This document shows, one piece after another, positions 1 through 12,089 of a DNA stretch of 64,000 bases (the stretch's first letter is position 1; each line of letters opens with the position of its first letter). A program made the translations under genes and the position numbers. The notes under the pieces were generated by a model, which made no database searches, was not told the DNA's origin, and saw only the letters and a program-made list of their open reading frames with translations. The DNA comes from Sinohyriopsis cumingii. Taxonomy: Eukaryota > Mollusca > Bivalvia > Unionida > Unionidae. The DNA is taken from NCBI GenBank assembly GCA_028554795.2, contig CM068831.1, forward strand, positions 31,670,644-31,734,643. The letters are read 5' to 3'.

Positions 1-1403
1 ATGGCTACCGCAAGTGATGTTTCAAAAGATATTCGGACCAAATCCAAATTTTGGAAATATTTTTTACCTTAAAAATAGGAATTAATATCTTTTCTTGGTG
101 TGCGAAGTACATGCATTCCTTTTAATAACCTATAATCACCCATAGATTTCATGAGATCACATGTTTTCTGTTTGAATTTTAAGTATTTCTCTAGTCCACT
201 AAAAATTAGTGTGTTTTATGTTTACTGGTCCTCTCTGATAACTATCATGCCCGGATGTTGACATCACATTTCAAGTTTCCCAACCTACTATATCAATAAA
301 ATAGATAGTAAATTATAGGTTTCCGTATAAACAATTTCTATTTTTATCAAAAAGCTCTATCGTCAACACAGTCATTCATAAGGTGCCAATTATGGTGTAA
401 ACTTAATCGTCCCCATTTTGTTACAGTGTTTAGGTGACAAAGTATACACAATTGACATTCACATTGCAAGGTCATTTACAATAAGAAAATGACAATTCAA
501 TTTTCCGGAAGTGGGTTGGTAAGCTGCGATGATATTTCGAGCCGAGATATTTTGTTTTCTTTTATCTCAAGATAATTTGTTTTTCTTCAAACAATATAAT
601 GTATATAATATGATGTTATTTGGCTATAAATCAGAGCAAGATATGTGTTTCAGTTATTTGAGAGCAGTAAATATACTCAAACAAATACGAGGATCCTGAA
701 GAAAATATTAAATTGCTGGTCCTTAATATGATTGTGGTACTCTGTTCTACCCATCGGCTTATGTTACGAAATAGCGAGGTACAAAATAATTCGTGATGCC
801 CAGCTCTAGTGTGAGATATGATATGTTACTAGGCATTTTCAAAGCCTGTATCATTCAAAATGAAATATTGTAATTATAATTCTCAAATATAAACTAGACT
901 TTAGTGCATTCGTATTATGATGTGATTATACTCTGCAGGCATAAAAAAGAGAAGAAAGAAAGAAGAATTTAAACACAGAACACACAAATACGTTTAAACA
1001 AAGGCTTCGAAACAATAAAGAAAAGGGATAGACGATATATCGAATGCAGTTTCCAGACCAGGCACAGGAATTTCAAAATTGCAAAATCATAATGGTATGT
1101 TATTATCGTTTACATAGCAAGGCATATTGACTGCCTTTGCCCACCAAGGATCTAGCATGAGGTAATTTAGAATTATGCATGTCTTAATAGTCAGAAGTAA
1201 TGAAAACAATACCATGAATTACAGATCAAAATAAATGAATAACAAATCAGAGTAATATATTTTCTGCATAATTCTCATGCAAATTAATTAGTTCCATTAT
1301 GTTTTCATATCCTGAAAAAATATGGTTTATTAACCTTTTTCTATTTTGCTGTTGTTGTTGTGGTTATTGTTATTAATATGATTATTGTTAATATTATTAG
1401 CAT
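1..1403. other. AT-rich DNA without recognisable features
   Basis: No open frame with coding character, no repeat shared with the rest of the window and no RNA gene was seen. The last 60 bases are a simple ATT/GTT-rich stretch into which the neighbouring SINE inserted. Confidence 0.6.
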
Positions 1404-1417
1404 TATTAGCATTATTG

Positions 1418-1744
1418 TGTGTGTGTGTGTGTGTGTGTGTTGGATTTTTTACGTAGCTTTAACGATTTTTCAGTCATATTGCTACGATGTCTGCAGTGTG
1501 AGAGTTCATAGTTTATGGACTGTGGCATCATGCAGCAAACATGTAGCATGATGTCCCGCCCAGTCACATTATCCTGACACCAGGCCAACCAGTCCTAACA
1601 GTAATCTCTTAATGATGAGCGCCAAGCGAGGCACCTGTTAGTGCCATTTTTATAAGTCTTTGGTATGACTCGGCCGGGGATCGAACCCACGACCTTCCTT
1701 CTGCATCCGAGGCGGACGCTCTAACCTCTAGGCCACTGGAACGG
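1418..1744 (-). mobile_element. tRNA-derived SINE with target-site duplication
   Basis: Read on the minus strand, the element starts with a tRNA-like head. The box A-like part reads GTGGCCTAGAGGTTAGAGCG and the box B-like part GGTTCGATCCC. A conserved body of about 200 bases follows, then a (CA)n tail, seen as (GT)n at 1418-1440 on the plus strand. The 14-base direct repeat TATTAGCATTATTG flanks it at 1404-1417 and 1745-1758, as expected for LINE-driven insertion. Box B is the best preserved in the window and the target-site duplication is perfect, so this is one of the younger copies. Family assignment is by comparison with the other copies in this window; no named family is claimed. Confidence 0.93.
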
Positions 1745-1758
1745 TATTAGCATTATTG

Positions 1759-3886
1759 CATATGGTCCCTATGCGAACTTTGCTTTTATTGTTTTTGATC
1801 TTTATATTTATTTATGGTTTTAAATTGGGTATGTCTATGTAGGTATTTGCAAGTAAACGAAACTGGAAATGAACACTATATTAATGTTCTATACTTTTTA
1901 TGCACAAAAATGAAAGTCTGTTATTTTGTCAGTTGGTTGACATACCATTAATTTCGAATGTCAAACAAAAAACGAAAAAAAAAACATATAAGTTGACTTT
2001 TATGAGCGTGTATATATGAGTTATGTATCCGTGTACCTTTATACGCACCCGTGTATGTGTGTGTAGCTGTTACGTTCATAGTAAATACTGACAACTTTAA
2101 TAAAATTTCACATAAGGATTTAAATGGGTTTTAAAACTATATCCAGCCTCTAGGACCACTTTTTGATTTGCTGTACATATTAATTGGCCCACATTAGAAT
2201 CAATTTTCTGTTACTTGGCATTTTATTTTGCACTTAAATAACGCTATATAGCATCTGTCTGTACACGCATCTATGCATAACAAGGAGTGTAGATGTCATC
2301 TTCAAACAGTCTATGAGATGTATTCGCAATATATATCTTCATGTGCACAAGACAGAAACGAAACTTACTGGGAAGTTTCAGATTGTAGCTTCATATAACA
2401 TATGTAGATAAATATAAAAATAATCTTATAATAAGGTTGAAATCATTCCGTATTCAGAAGAAAATGCGTAATCTTTATGCAATTTGTTGATTTTTCGGGA
2501 AGAAGGGAGGGAGGGGTCCAGAATGCGTACATTCTCCAAACCAAGAAAAGATCATACCAGACCCATTATATCTAGGGAACGGAAATAACCTATCCGTTGT
2601 ATTATAAACTCAGTTTAATGTTTGCTGAACGACGAAGGAAACTAATATATTATAAGTGTGTTTAGTAACCTTTATGTATACACCACTAAAACATTGCAAT
2701 TTAATAATATGGCATTCATTTACCCAAATGTTTAATGTAGCATGAAAAAAACAATAACAAATAATCAAAGGTTATGTACTACATACCATGCCAAACTCAC
2801 CCTTCACTCAAAGGGAATGTCATTGACTTGAATATGTACTCTACAGATTGATGGTCATCTTATTGGAAATTTCCATCGAACTGTAAATAAAATTCGTTTC
2901 TGTAATATTCTATAGTCATAATCAAAGCTGTATCTAGAACTCAAAACCATGTAAAACTATTTGACCTACAAATAATCATAATCTTCGTAAATAAGGTACT
3001 ATCGTGTACAAAGCTTAGCCATGCAATAAGTTGTTTATAAAACACGACACTAATCAGGTAGGCCCAACTCCTACCCTCAGTTATGGACAAAGGTCAATTA
3101 CACAATACAAATTAAACATGCATAACCGTTTGAGGTTTGTATCGTTGGCCCAATCGGTATAGACGTCGACATCATAACTCTGGCTAATTTGACGTACGTA
3201 AAAATGTTAGAATTTAACTCTAGCAATAGAAATAGATGTATAGCCAGGAATTACTAGAACTAGAGTTACAATTTAATGCAACTTCAGCTGTTATAGTTCA
3301 AAATATAAAACCATTAAAAAACTGTCACATCTCCATACTGGACAACTGCCAGAACATCGAATAGAACTATGTATCACTTTTTCTTAAGTCTGCATTTAGA
3401 AGAAAAAATAAACGACCTCGATGATTAAGTATATAGGATGGTCGTATGATGCACCGAGTTTCTATCAGAATTTCCAAAAGTCAATGGCAACCATGTAACC
3501 TATGGATCTAAACAAAGGTTTGGAACCGACTTATCCGATTTAGCTAGGACATATACTTGTATTCCTCAGTAATTCCATGCTTGTCTTCATTTGTCCTTGC
3601 AAGCACCATTTCTCTAAACTCACTACAGAAGATAAAATAAGTTCATAATGTTGCATTTCCTGCCAGTATATGTTAGACCAACAAGGGGTGTTTTGAAATA
3701 ATCCCCAGCAGCAAAAGGGATATTCGAAATAATCGACAGTTATAACTGAAGATCTCAGCTTAATTTGGGATGAATTGAACCTCTAATTGGCCTTTTAATT
3801 ACTGTCCCAAAGACGCCCTCGAGCCAAAGTGCAGTCTTATTTGAAAAACTTGTTTCGCCATTGGAGTATCAAATACACAAAATTAA
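1759..3886. other. AT-rich DNA without recognisable features
   Basis: Only short random frames are present. A G-rich patch near 2500-2515 has no partner elsewhere in the window. Nothing else could be supported. Confidence 0.5.
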
Positions 3887-4153
3887 AGGTTTAAATTGGA
3901 ACTGTTGGCTGACGGAAGTGAAGAGGGTTGTATGCCTAAACTTGTATGTTACAATCTTGCAAGAGGCACCTCCAAAGGAAACGAAAGAAAAGCCTTCCAT
4001 GCCGACTATGAGGAAATGGTACTCGATCAGATTCGTTTTGTATCTGGAAAAGAGCGCTGGAAGGATGTTCAAAACGGTTCTGAAGAATTGAGAGAGGTTC
4101 TAAACCAAATGTTGAGATTGACTCCTCACCAGTATACCGGTAGGGGAAGGTGA
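3887..4153 (+). CDS. Unidentified coding-like block, possible internal exon
   Basis: An open frame of about 88 codons has unusually protein-like composition: rich in Glu, Lys, Arg and Leu, with one Trp. It is visibly more GC-rich than its surroundings. Recognisable stretches are LLADGSEEGCMPKLVCYNLA and, further on, FVSGKERWKDVQNGSEELRE. There is no good ATG at its start; the first in-frame Met is about a dozen codons in. Near the right end the bases GGGGAAG|GTGAGG resemble a strong splice donor at about 4149/4150, which would make this an internal exon ending just before the stop at 4151-4153. The left boundary is weak: an AG at 3887-3888 without a clear pyrimidine tract. I do not recognise the protein. 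It could be an exon of a host gene or a fragment of a transposon protein. No partner exon was found nearby. Confidence 0.35.
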   Translation, partial: RFKLELLADGSEEGCMPKLVCYNLARGTSKGNERKAFHADYEEMVLDQIRFVSGKERWKDVQNGSEELREVLNQMLRLTPHQYTGRGR

Positions 4154-4427
4154 GGCAGTAGATTAGGGGTGGACTTTACATTTAATTAAAACAATGTTAC
4201 CCCAGGATTAATTATCTAAAACTTATTCTACAAGAATAGACCTGGACGCCTTTCATCTTCAAATGTTAGACGAATGCACAGACTGATGTAGTTACAGGGA
4301 TTTAACCGTAAGAGATGTTCTTTGGACTTGCATTAAAGTTCCAGTGCCGCCTTTTTTCATAAATTTTACAATTCTTCTAATCTAAATATGGTTCGAATTC
4401 AAACAGATGTTTTGTTAAAAATAACTC

Positions 4428-5355
4428 TCTGATATTAATCTTTATTTTGAAACAACCAATACCTTAGCTTTAAAGAACGTTCAATTAGTCAGTTTAGAAA
4501 ATTAGTGACGTCTTGCATTCGACAAATTCCTCAAGTGTCTAATCGAATAACACAAAGATGTGTACATGGCGGACAAAATGATTCGAGGGGGAAGAAAGAG
4601 AAGTAGGTCCGCTTTTTAAGCCGATCTGAAAAGTTTTAAATTAAATAAGTTTTACACATATCATAGATAAAATGCTTGTTCTGTTTCCTTCATTTAATTT
4701 ACAATGTATTTAATTTTGGAACAAAGTAATCTAGAATAATATCGCATAAGGATCACGTACCGCATCCAACGTTGCTTTCGAGTTTATATTTTAAAGTTAT
4801 GCATGTACATTTGGATATAATTATTGGCCATGGGCATATTTTTAACTGTTTACTGGCATTTTCAATGTGATCATGTCCCTGGAGCTGAGAGGTGATTGTG
4901 TAATTAACACCTCTTTGAATGCAGATTATTTGAGTTCCTGGTAGGGGATAATGTCTTTTTTGTCAGAACCATTAATCATTGTGTCTGACTATGAAGCGTA
5001 TTTATCAATCAAAGAGACTTTGTTATTAGTTAATTGGTTTTAGTAAAGCATGTATAATTATGAGTAGCAGAAAATTAAGATACTGATCTTTTCTGTGTAA
5101 GGGAACCGGCTGAATGTGGCGTAAGATCAGATAGATTTCAAATCTGCTCATGGGCACTGTCGGGTAAAGATCAAGTAAAGTGAGAGTCGAGTATCTGTGT
5201 TACAATACTAATAACAACTTGAGTTAGCTGTTGTGAACATAATCTGTTGACATTGTTTGTTGAATATAAAATTACTAAAATTGATTCCATTAGATATTTG
5301 TAATTTCTGAATACATTTGGAAATTGAATTCACCTAGACTTGTATACTTTAAGAT
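4428..5355 (+). repeat. Diverged partial copy of the 3.37-kb tandem unit
   Basis: This segment aligns with the right part of the tandem units (7678-8723 and equivalents) from GATATTAA...GAAACAACCA up to the SINE start. It is clearly more diverged than the later units. It also lacks a block of about 70 bases carrying the AAGAGG-TGCG-CCTCTT hairpin, and a block near the TATTCAGCAT motif. It is the oldest left-hand flank of the array. Confidence 0.85.
4566..4619 (+). CDS. 17-codon micro-ORF beginning Met-Ala-Asp-Lys (diverged copy)
   Basis: ATGGCGGACAAA lies in a good start context (CACATGG-like, with G at +4) and opens a 17-codon frame reading MADKMIRGGRKRSRSAF, then TAA. In the recent units the same frame has several substitutions but identical length and stop. 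It may be a relic of a first exon or a chance frame; function is unknown. Confidence 0.25.
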   Translation: MADKMIRGGRKRSRSAF

Positions 5356-5625
5356 GACCACTCCAATGCCCTAAGTGGTTAGAGCGTCCACCTCGGATGC
5401 GGGACGTCGCGGGTTCTAACCCGAGCCGAGTCATACCACAGACTTAAAAATTTTGTACTAGCAGCAGCCTCAATAGGTGATCCGTGTTAAGAGGTTAGTG
5501 TTAGGACTGATCAGCCTGGTGTCTGGATAATGTAACCGGGTGGGACATGATGTCACATGTCTGCGACATGATGCCACATTGCTATATATGGTTGCGATAT
5601 CACTCGAACTGGTAAACTATTTTAA

Positions 5626-5660
<35 letters not shown>

Positions 5661-5674
5661 AAACACACACAAGG
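5356..5674 (+). mobile_element. SINE heading tandem unit 1
   Basis: Same family as the copy at 1418-1744, with a slightly altered head (CCAATGCCCTAAGTGGTTAG). It has a tRNA-like head, conserved body and (CA)n tail. The 8-base direct repeat CTTTAAGA at 5347-5354 and 5675-5682 is a plausible target-site duplication. The same SINE sequence, including its private head variant, recurs in units 2 and 3, so one insertion preceded the amplification. Confidence 0.88.
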
Positions 5675-7824
5675 CTTTAAGACCTATTGCATTCCTCAAA
5701 GACTGTAACCTTAATTTTTACATTGAAATATATCAGAATTCTAAGTAAGAAATATTAAAACTATATTTTACAAATGTGTCTCCAGAAGCTTTAATTTAGA
5801 ATGAATTTGTATAACTGTAAAATGTAAATTTAGATTATACATTTTAGAAGCCTAAACACTGAAATTTCACAAGCTTCTAGTTGGAATATAGCCTTGAAAG
5901 TACAGTAGCAGTTCCTGGACTACTTGAAAAGTATAGAATGGTGTTTTGCGCATAGTGATGTATATAATTAAATATGGCAATTGTGCACCACACGTGCATA
6001 CAGTAATATATATTTTGTGAGTAACCACCCAAGTAAGAAAAGTCAATTTTCTACTCACCTTTGACCAGTTACTGTAGCCATTATTAAGGTGAAAACTATG
6101 AAGGCGGACTCGTGCATAGCAAAATGGGAGCAGGGTGATTTTGTGTGACATAAATGTATAACAATACTGAAGGAACTTGAAGAAGCTACTTTCATGAGCT
6201 TGGCTGTTGAGAAGTTGGCAAATGTTGATTAAAGTTCTGGATTATGAAGGCAAAGCCATATTTTAGCTAAAGTTCTGGACCATTTTGCCTAAGCTATTCT
6301 GGGCTAGAAAAGGCTTTGCTAAGTTTAAAAAGACGTTCTTGACTGTCATTTTAAAAGTAAGTAGCCAACATTTGGCTAAGCCAAAATTAGCCCACTGCAA
6401 ATGTTTGGTTGGATAAAATGGAAAAATTGAAATGAAATCGGAAGCTGTAATGGGTTTTATGAGCAACACATTAGTTGAGCAGACACAAGATATATGTAAC
6501 AATAAACAACCGGTAACATTATCAAATACAAAATTACTATCCCCATTATTCGAAACTTAATTTGAAACGTTTGTCAACAAAATAGACGACAGTGTAATTT
6601 TCATTTCATGACATCACCATAGCATATTATTGGTATAACCATTGCCAACAATATACAGATTTCTTCCTGGTGGTCTTTGACCAATCCGAATGCACTTTAC
6701 ATTTCTGGGTGTGGTAAAATGTGAAACAAATGCCAAATAAAGGTATGATATTTTTTCTCAATAGAGAAATGGTTTCGTTATATCACAAATATATATTTAG
6801 CAAATGCAATAGCATTCAACCCAATACAAATTTTCATGAGATTATCAAACCATATATATAATAATTGCAAATACTGTTTAGTCTTTTATGTTCAATTTCC
6901 TTTGTTCGCTCTAAAACAGACCATCACACCAACTTGGATCTAGAAGATAGAAACAAAGCTATTCAATTTACTGTATTTAACAAGAACAGAGAATATATTA
7001 GTCAATTTCCTTTATTTGACCAGAATACGAGTATGGTTTGCACAAAATAAAGACAAAATTAAAAAAAAAAAATACTTGACAATAATTACAAAACGAAATA
7101 ATATGGTTAATAATTATGACTATACCAACATGAATTACTGTAATCAGTAAAGATTAGCCACTCACCAAAGCATCATAAACTGAAATATCCTTTAGCGCTA
7201 ATATGGTTAATCTGGATAATGTTTGTCTCTTAGTCTCAGTGCTAAACTGCATAATGCTTCTGCCACATTTTTTGTATGTCTTGTAAATATGGGGTTCATT
7301 CATATTGAAATTTCTCTCATCTTTTCCTGCTTATGTTTATAATTATTACTTTCCTCACAACAGGGAGGATTTCCCACACTAGATCATCAATCGGTGCGTT
7401 TTTGTAATGACAAATTTAATCTAATTATGATCACCTCTATCTCCTCCTGCTTCACTGGCATATTCCTTTTTATTTCATATGTTATATATCTTTGTACGTT
7501 AAAACATGTTAATGAAATGTTGATTATGAGAGTAATGATGATATTCAATTTAGCCTAATACATTGTATAAAACTGGAGTCCGGTTTTGTAAATAGTGATA
7601 TTCAAAATTACTATAAAATTCAACTGAAACTTGGTCAATTAAAGTGCCATAGTATAATTCGATTTTATCAGCAATCACTGATATTAACCGTTATTTGAAA
7701 CAACCAGTATCATAGGTTTAAGTGACGTTCAAATATTCACTTTAGCTTTAAGAGGTGCGCCTCTTAATTGAGTTGCCGAAGTCGCTTGTGTGTACACTCT
7801 TTTTCAGGAGTGCGTCTAACTTAG

Positions 7825-7832
7825 TGACGTCA
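7825..7832 (+). promoter_or_regulatory. Perfect CRE-like palindrome TGACGTCA
   Basis: An eight-base TGACGTCA, the consensus for CREB/ATF binding, stands about 50 bases upstream of the MADK micro-ORF. It recurs at 11191-11198 and 14559-14566. In the old copy near 4505 it is degraded to TGACGTCT. Motif presence is seen; any regulatory role is inference. Confidence 0.3.
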
Positions 7833-7884
7833 TGCATTCGACAAATTCCTCTAATGTCTAATCGAATAACAACAACATTTGCAC

Positions 7885-7938
7885 ATGGCGGACAAATTGA
7901 TTCCAGATGGAAGGAAGAGAAGTAGGTCCGCTTTTTAA
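7885..7938 (+). CDS. 17-codon micro-ORF (MADKLIPDGRKRSRSAF), unit 1
   Basis: Same length, start context and stop as the diverged copy at 4566. Met5 is Leu, Arg7 is Pro and Gly8 is Asp relative to that copy. The tail GRKRSRSAF is identical, with one synonymous Arg change. Four copies share the frame, but the three recent ones are not independent evidence. Confidence 0.25.
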   Translation: MADKLIPDGRKRSRSAF

Positions 7939-8723
7939 GCCGACCTGAAAAGATTGAACTTAAATAAATTTGTACACATATCATAAACAAAGTGCTTGTT
8001 CTTTTTCCGTCATTTAATTTACAATTTCTTTAATTTTGTAACAAAGTAATCCAGAATAATGTAGCATATGGATCACGTACCGCATCCGACGATGCGTAGT
8101 GCTGCCTTTGTTTTTATATTTTAAATTTATACATGTATATTTGGATATAATTATTGGCCATGGGCATATTTTTATCTGTTTACTGGCATTTAAAATGTGA
8201 ACATGACCCCGGAGCTGAGAGGTCATTGTGCAATTAACACCTCTTTGAATGCATACTTGGGCTAATTTTATATTCAGCATACACTGTTTGTCAAACAATG
8301 CCAGCTCAGTAGGGGATAATGTCTTTATTTGTCAGAACCATTAATCATTATGTCTGACTATGAAGCGTGTATTTAAATCAAAGGGACTTTGTTTAATATT
8401 TAATTGGCTTTAGTAAAGCATATATAATTATGAGTGGCAGAAAATTAAGATACTGATCTTTTCTGTGTAAGGGAACATGTTGACTGTGGCGTAAGATCAG
8501 ATAGGGTACAAGTCTGCTCATGGGCACTGACGGGTGAAGATCTAGTAAAGTGAGAGTCAAACATGTGTTACAATACTAATAACAACCTGAGTTAGCTGTT
8601 GTGAATAAAATATGTTGACATTGTTTGTTGAATATAAAATTACTAAAATTGGTGCCATTATATGTCTGTAATTTCTAAATACATTTGGAAATTGAATTCA
8701 CCTAGACTTGTATACTTTAAGAT

Positions 8724-9040
8724 GACCACTCCAATGCCCTAAGTGGTTAGAGCGTCCACCTCGGATGCGGGACGTCGCGGGTTCTAACCCGAGCCGAGTC
8801 ATACCACAGACTTAAAAATTTTGTACTAGCAGCAGCCTCAATAGGTGATCAGCGTTAAGAGGTTAGTGTTAGGACTGATCAGCCTGGTGTCTGGATAATG
8901 TAACCGGGTGGGACATGATGTCACATGTCTGCGACATGATGCCACATTGCTATATATGGTTGCGATATCACCCGAACTGGTAAACTATTTTAAAAGTACA
9001 CACACACACACACATACACACACACCAAACACACACAAGG
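8724..9040 (+). mobile_element. SINE heading tandem unit 2
   Basis: Copy of the unit 1 SINE with the same head variant and the same flanking CTTTAAGA (left copy in the upstream unit, right copy starting at 9041). The CA tail is shorter than in unit 1 and interrupted by CATACA, showing microsatellite drift since duplication. Confidence 0.88.
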
Positions 9041-11250
9041 CTTTAAGACCTATTGCATTCCTCAAAGACTGTAAACTTAATTTTTACATTGAAATATATC
9101 AGAATTCTAAGTAAGAAATATTAAAACTATATTTTACAAATGTGTCTCCAGAGGCTTTAATTTAGAATGAATTTGTATAACTGTAAAATGTAAATTTAGA
9201 TTATACATTTTAGAAGCCTAAACACTGAAATTTCACAAGCTTCTAGTTGGAATATAGCCTTGAAAGTACAGTAGCAGTTCCTGGACTACTTGAAAAGTAT
9301 AGAATGGTGTTTTGCGCATAGTGATGTATATAATTAAATATGGCAATTGTGCACCACACGTGCATACAGTAATATATTTTTTGTGAGTAACCACCCAAGT
9401 AAGAAAAGTCAATTTTCTACTCACCTTTGACCAGTTACTGTAGCCATTATTAAGGTGAAAACTATGAAGGCGGACTCGTACATAGCAAAATGGGAGCAGG
9501 GTGATTTTGTGTGACATAAATGTATAATAATACTGAAGGAACTTGAAGAAGCTACTTTCATGAGCTTGGCTGTTGAGAAGTTGGCAAATGTTGATTAAAG
9601 TTCTGGATTATGAAGGCAAAGCCATATTTTAGCTAAAGTTCTGGACCATTTTACCTAAGCTATTCTGGGCTAGAAAAGGCTTTGCTAAGTTTGAAAAGAC
9701 GTTCTTGACTGTCATTTTAAAAGTAAGTAGCCAACATTTGGCTAAGCCAAAATTAGCCCACTGCAAATGTTTGGTTGGATAAAATGGAAAAATTGAAATG
9801 AAATCGGAAGCTGTAATGGGTTTTATGAGCAACACATTAGTTGAGCAGACACAAGATATATGTAACAATAAACAACCGGTAACATTATCAAATACAAAAT
9901 TACTATCCCCTTTCTTCGAAACTTAATTTGAAACGTTTGTCAACAAAATAGACGACAGTGTAATTTTCATTTCATGACATCACCATAGCATATTATTGGT
10001 ATAACCATTGCCAACAATATACAGATTTCTTCCTGGTGGTCTTTGACCAATCCGAATGCACTTTACATTTCTGGGTGTGGTAAAATGTGAAATAAATGCC
10101 AAATAAAGGTATGATATTTTTTCTCAATAGAGAAATGGTTTCGTTATATCACAAATATATATTTAGCAAATGCAATAGCATTCAACTCAATACAAATTTT
10201 CATGAGATTATCAAACCATATATGTAATAATTGCAAATACTGTTTAGACTTTCATATTCAATTTCCTTTGTTCGCTCTAAAACAGACCATCACACCAACT
10301 TGGATCTAGAAGATAGAAACAAAGCTATTCAATTTACTGTATTTAACAAGAACAGAGAATATATTAGTCAATTTCCTTTATTTGACCAGAATACGAGTAT
10401 GGTTTGCACAAAATAAAGACAAAATTAAGAAAAATAAATACTTGACAATAATTACAAAACGAAATAATATGGTTAATAATTATGACTATACCAACATGAA
10501 TTACTGTAATCAGTAAAGATTAGCCACTCACCAAAGCATCATAAACTGAAATATCCTTTAGCGCTAATATGGTTAATCTGGATAATGTTTGTCTCTTACT
10601 CTCAGTGCTAAACTGCATAATGCTTCTGCCACATTTTTTGTATGTCTTGTAAATATGGGGTTCATTCATATTGAAATTTCTCTCATCTTTTCCTGCTTAT
10701 GTTTATAATTATTACTTTCCTCACAACAGGGAGGATTTCCCACACTAGATCATCAATCGGTGCGTTTTTGTAATGACAAATTTAATCTAATTCTGATCAC
10801 CTCTATCTCCTCCTGCTTCACTGGCATATTCTTTTTTATTTCATATGTTATATATTTTTGTACGTTAAAACATGTTAATGAAATGTTGATTATGAGAGTA
10901 ATGATGATATTCAATTTAGCCTAATACATTGTATAAAACTGGAGTCCGGTTTTGTAAATAGTGATATTCAAAATTACTATAAAATTCAACTGAAACATGG
11001 TCAGTTAAAGTGCCATAGTATAATTCGATTTTATCAGCAATCACTGATATTAACCGTTATTTGAAACAACCAGTATCATAGGTTTAAGTGACGTTCAAAT
11101 ATTCACTTTAGCTTTAAGAGGTGCGCCTCTTAATTGAGTTGCCGAAGTCGCTCGTGTGTACACTCTTTTTCAGGAGTGCGTCTAACTTAGTGACGTCATG
11201 CATTCGACAAATTCCTCTAATGTCTAATCGAATAACAACAACATTTGCAC

Positions 11251-11304
11251 ATGGCGGACAAATTGATTCCAGATGGAAGGAAGAGAAGTAGGTCCGCTTT
11301 TTAA
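11251..11304 (+). CDS. 17-codon micro-ORF, unit 2
   Basis: Identical to the unit 1 frame (MADKLIPDGRKRSRSAF), with the same CRE-like motif upstream at 11191-11198. Confidence 0.22.
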   Translation: MADKLIPDGRKRSRSAF

Positions 11305-12089
11305 GCCGACCTGAAAAGATTGAACATAAATAAATTTGTACACATATCATAAACAAAGTGCTTGTTCTTTTTCCGTCATTTAATTTACAATTTCTTTAAT
11401 TTTGTAACAAAGTAATCCAGAATAATGTAGCATATGGATCACGTACCGCATCCGACGATGCGTAGTGCTGCCTTTGTTTTTATATTTTAAATTTATACAT
11501 GTATATTTGGATATAATTATTGGCCATGGGCATATTTTTATCTGTTTACTGGCATTTAAAATGTGAACATGACCCCGGAGCTGAGAGGTCATTGTGCAAT
11601 TAACACCTCTTTGAATGCATACTTGGGCTAATTTTATATTCAGCATACACTGTTTGTCAAACAATGCCAGCTCAGTAGGGGATAATGTCTTTATTTGTCA
11701 GAACCATTAATCATTATGTCTGACTATGAAGCGTGTATTTAAATCAAAGGGACTTTGTTTAATATTTAATTGGCTTTAGTAAAGCATATATAATTATGAG
11801 TGGCAGAAAATTAAGATACTGATCTTTTCTGTGTAAGGGAACATGTTGACTGTGGCGTAAGATCAGATAGGGTACAAGTCTGCTCATGGGCACTGACGGG
11901 TGAAGATCTAGTAAAGTGAGAGTCAAACATGTGTTACAATACTAATAACAACCTGAGTTAGCTGTTGTGAATAAAATTTGTTGACATTGTTTGTTGAATA
12001 TAAAATTACTAAAATTGGTGCCATTATATGTCTGTAATTTCTAAATACATTTGGAAATTGAATTCACCTAGACTTGTATACTTTAAGAT

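Larger units (their letters stand above)
5356..8723 (+). repeat. 3.37-kb tandem unit 1
   Basis: First of three near-identical head-to-tail units (3368, 3366 and 3370 bases between successive SINE starts). Each starts with a full SINE. AT-rich sequence follows, then a region with a TGACGTCA motif and a MADK micro-ORF, and the unit ends just before the next SINE. The few differences from units 2 and 3 are scattered single bases plus the length of the CA tract. Small minus-strand frames of 79-94 codons recur in every unit only because the units are near-identical. They are broken in the diverged flanking copies, so I do not call them genes. Confidence 0.95.
8724..12089 (+). repeat. 3.37-kb tandem unit 2
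   Basis: Near-identical to units 1 and 3. Private changes are single-base substitutions, for example in the stretch around 10235-10260 that differs from unit 1 but matches unit 3. This indicates that units 2 and 3 share the most recent duplication. Confidence 0.95.

Noticed and set aside
1360..1551. 63-codon frame over the SINE end
   Set aside because: Runs through an ATT-rich tract, the (GT)n tail and SINE sequence.
5356..5430. Functional tRNA genes at the SINE heads
   Set aside because: Box A and box B are present but acceptor and anticodon stems do not pair as in a working tRNA, and each head is followed by the SINE body.
5867..6151. 94-codon minus-strand frame repeated in units 1-3 (also 9233 and 12601)
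   Set aside because: Conservation is explained by near-identity of the units. In the diverged copies near 15880 and 16640 the frame is interrupted, and there is no domain.
7748..8298. 80- and 94-codon minus-strand frames repeated in each unit
   Set aside because: Same reasoning. Composition is not coding-like, and the diverged copy at 4428-5355 does not keep them.
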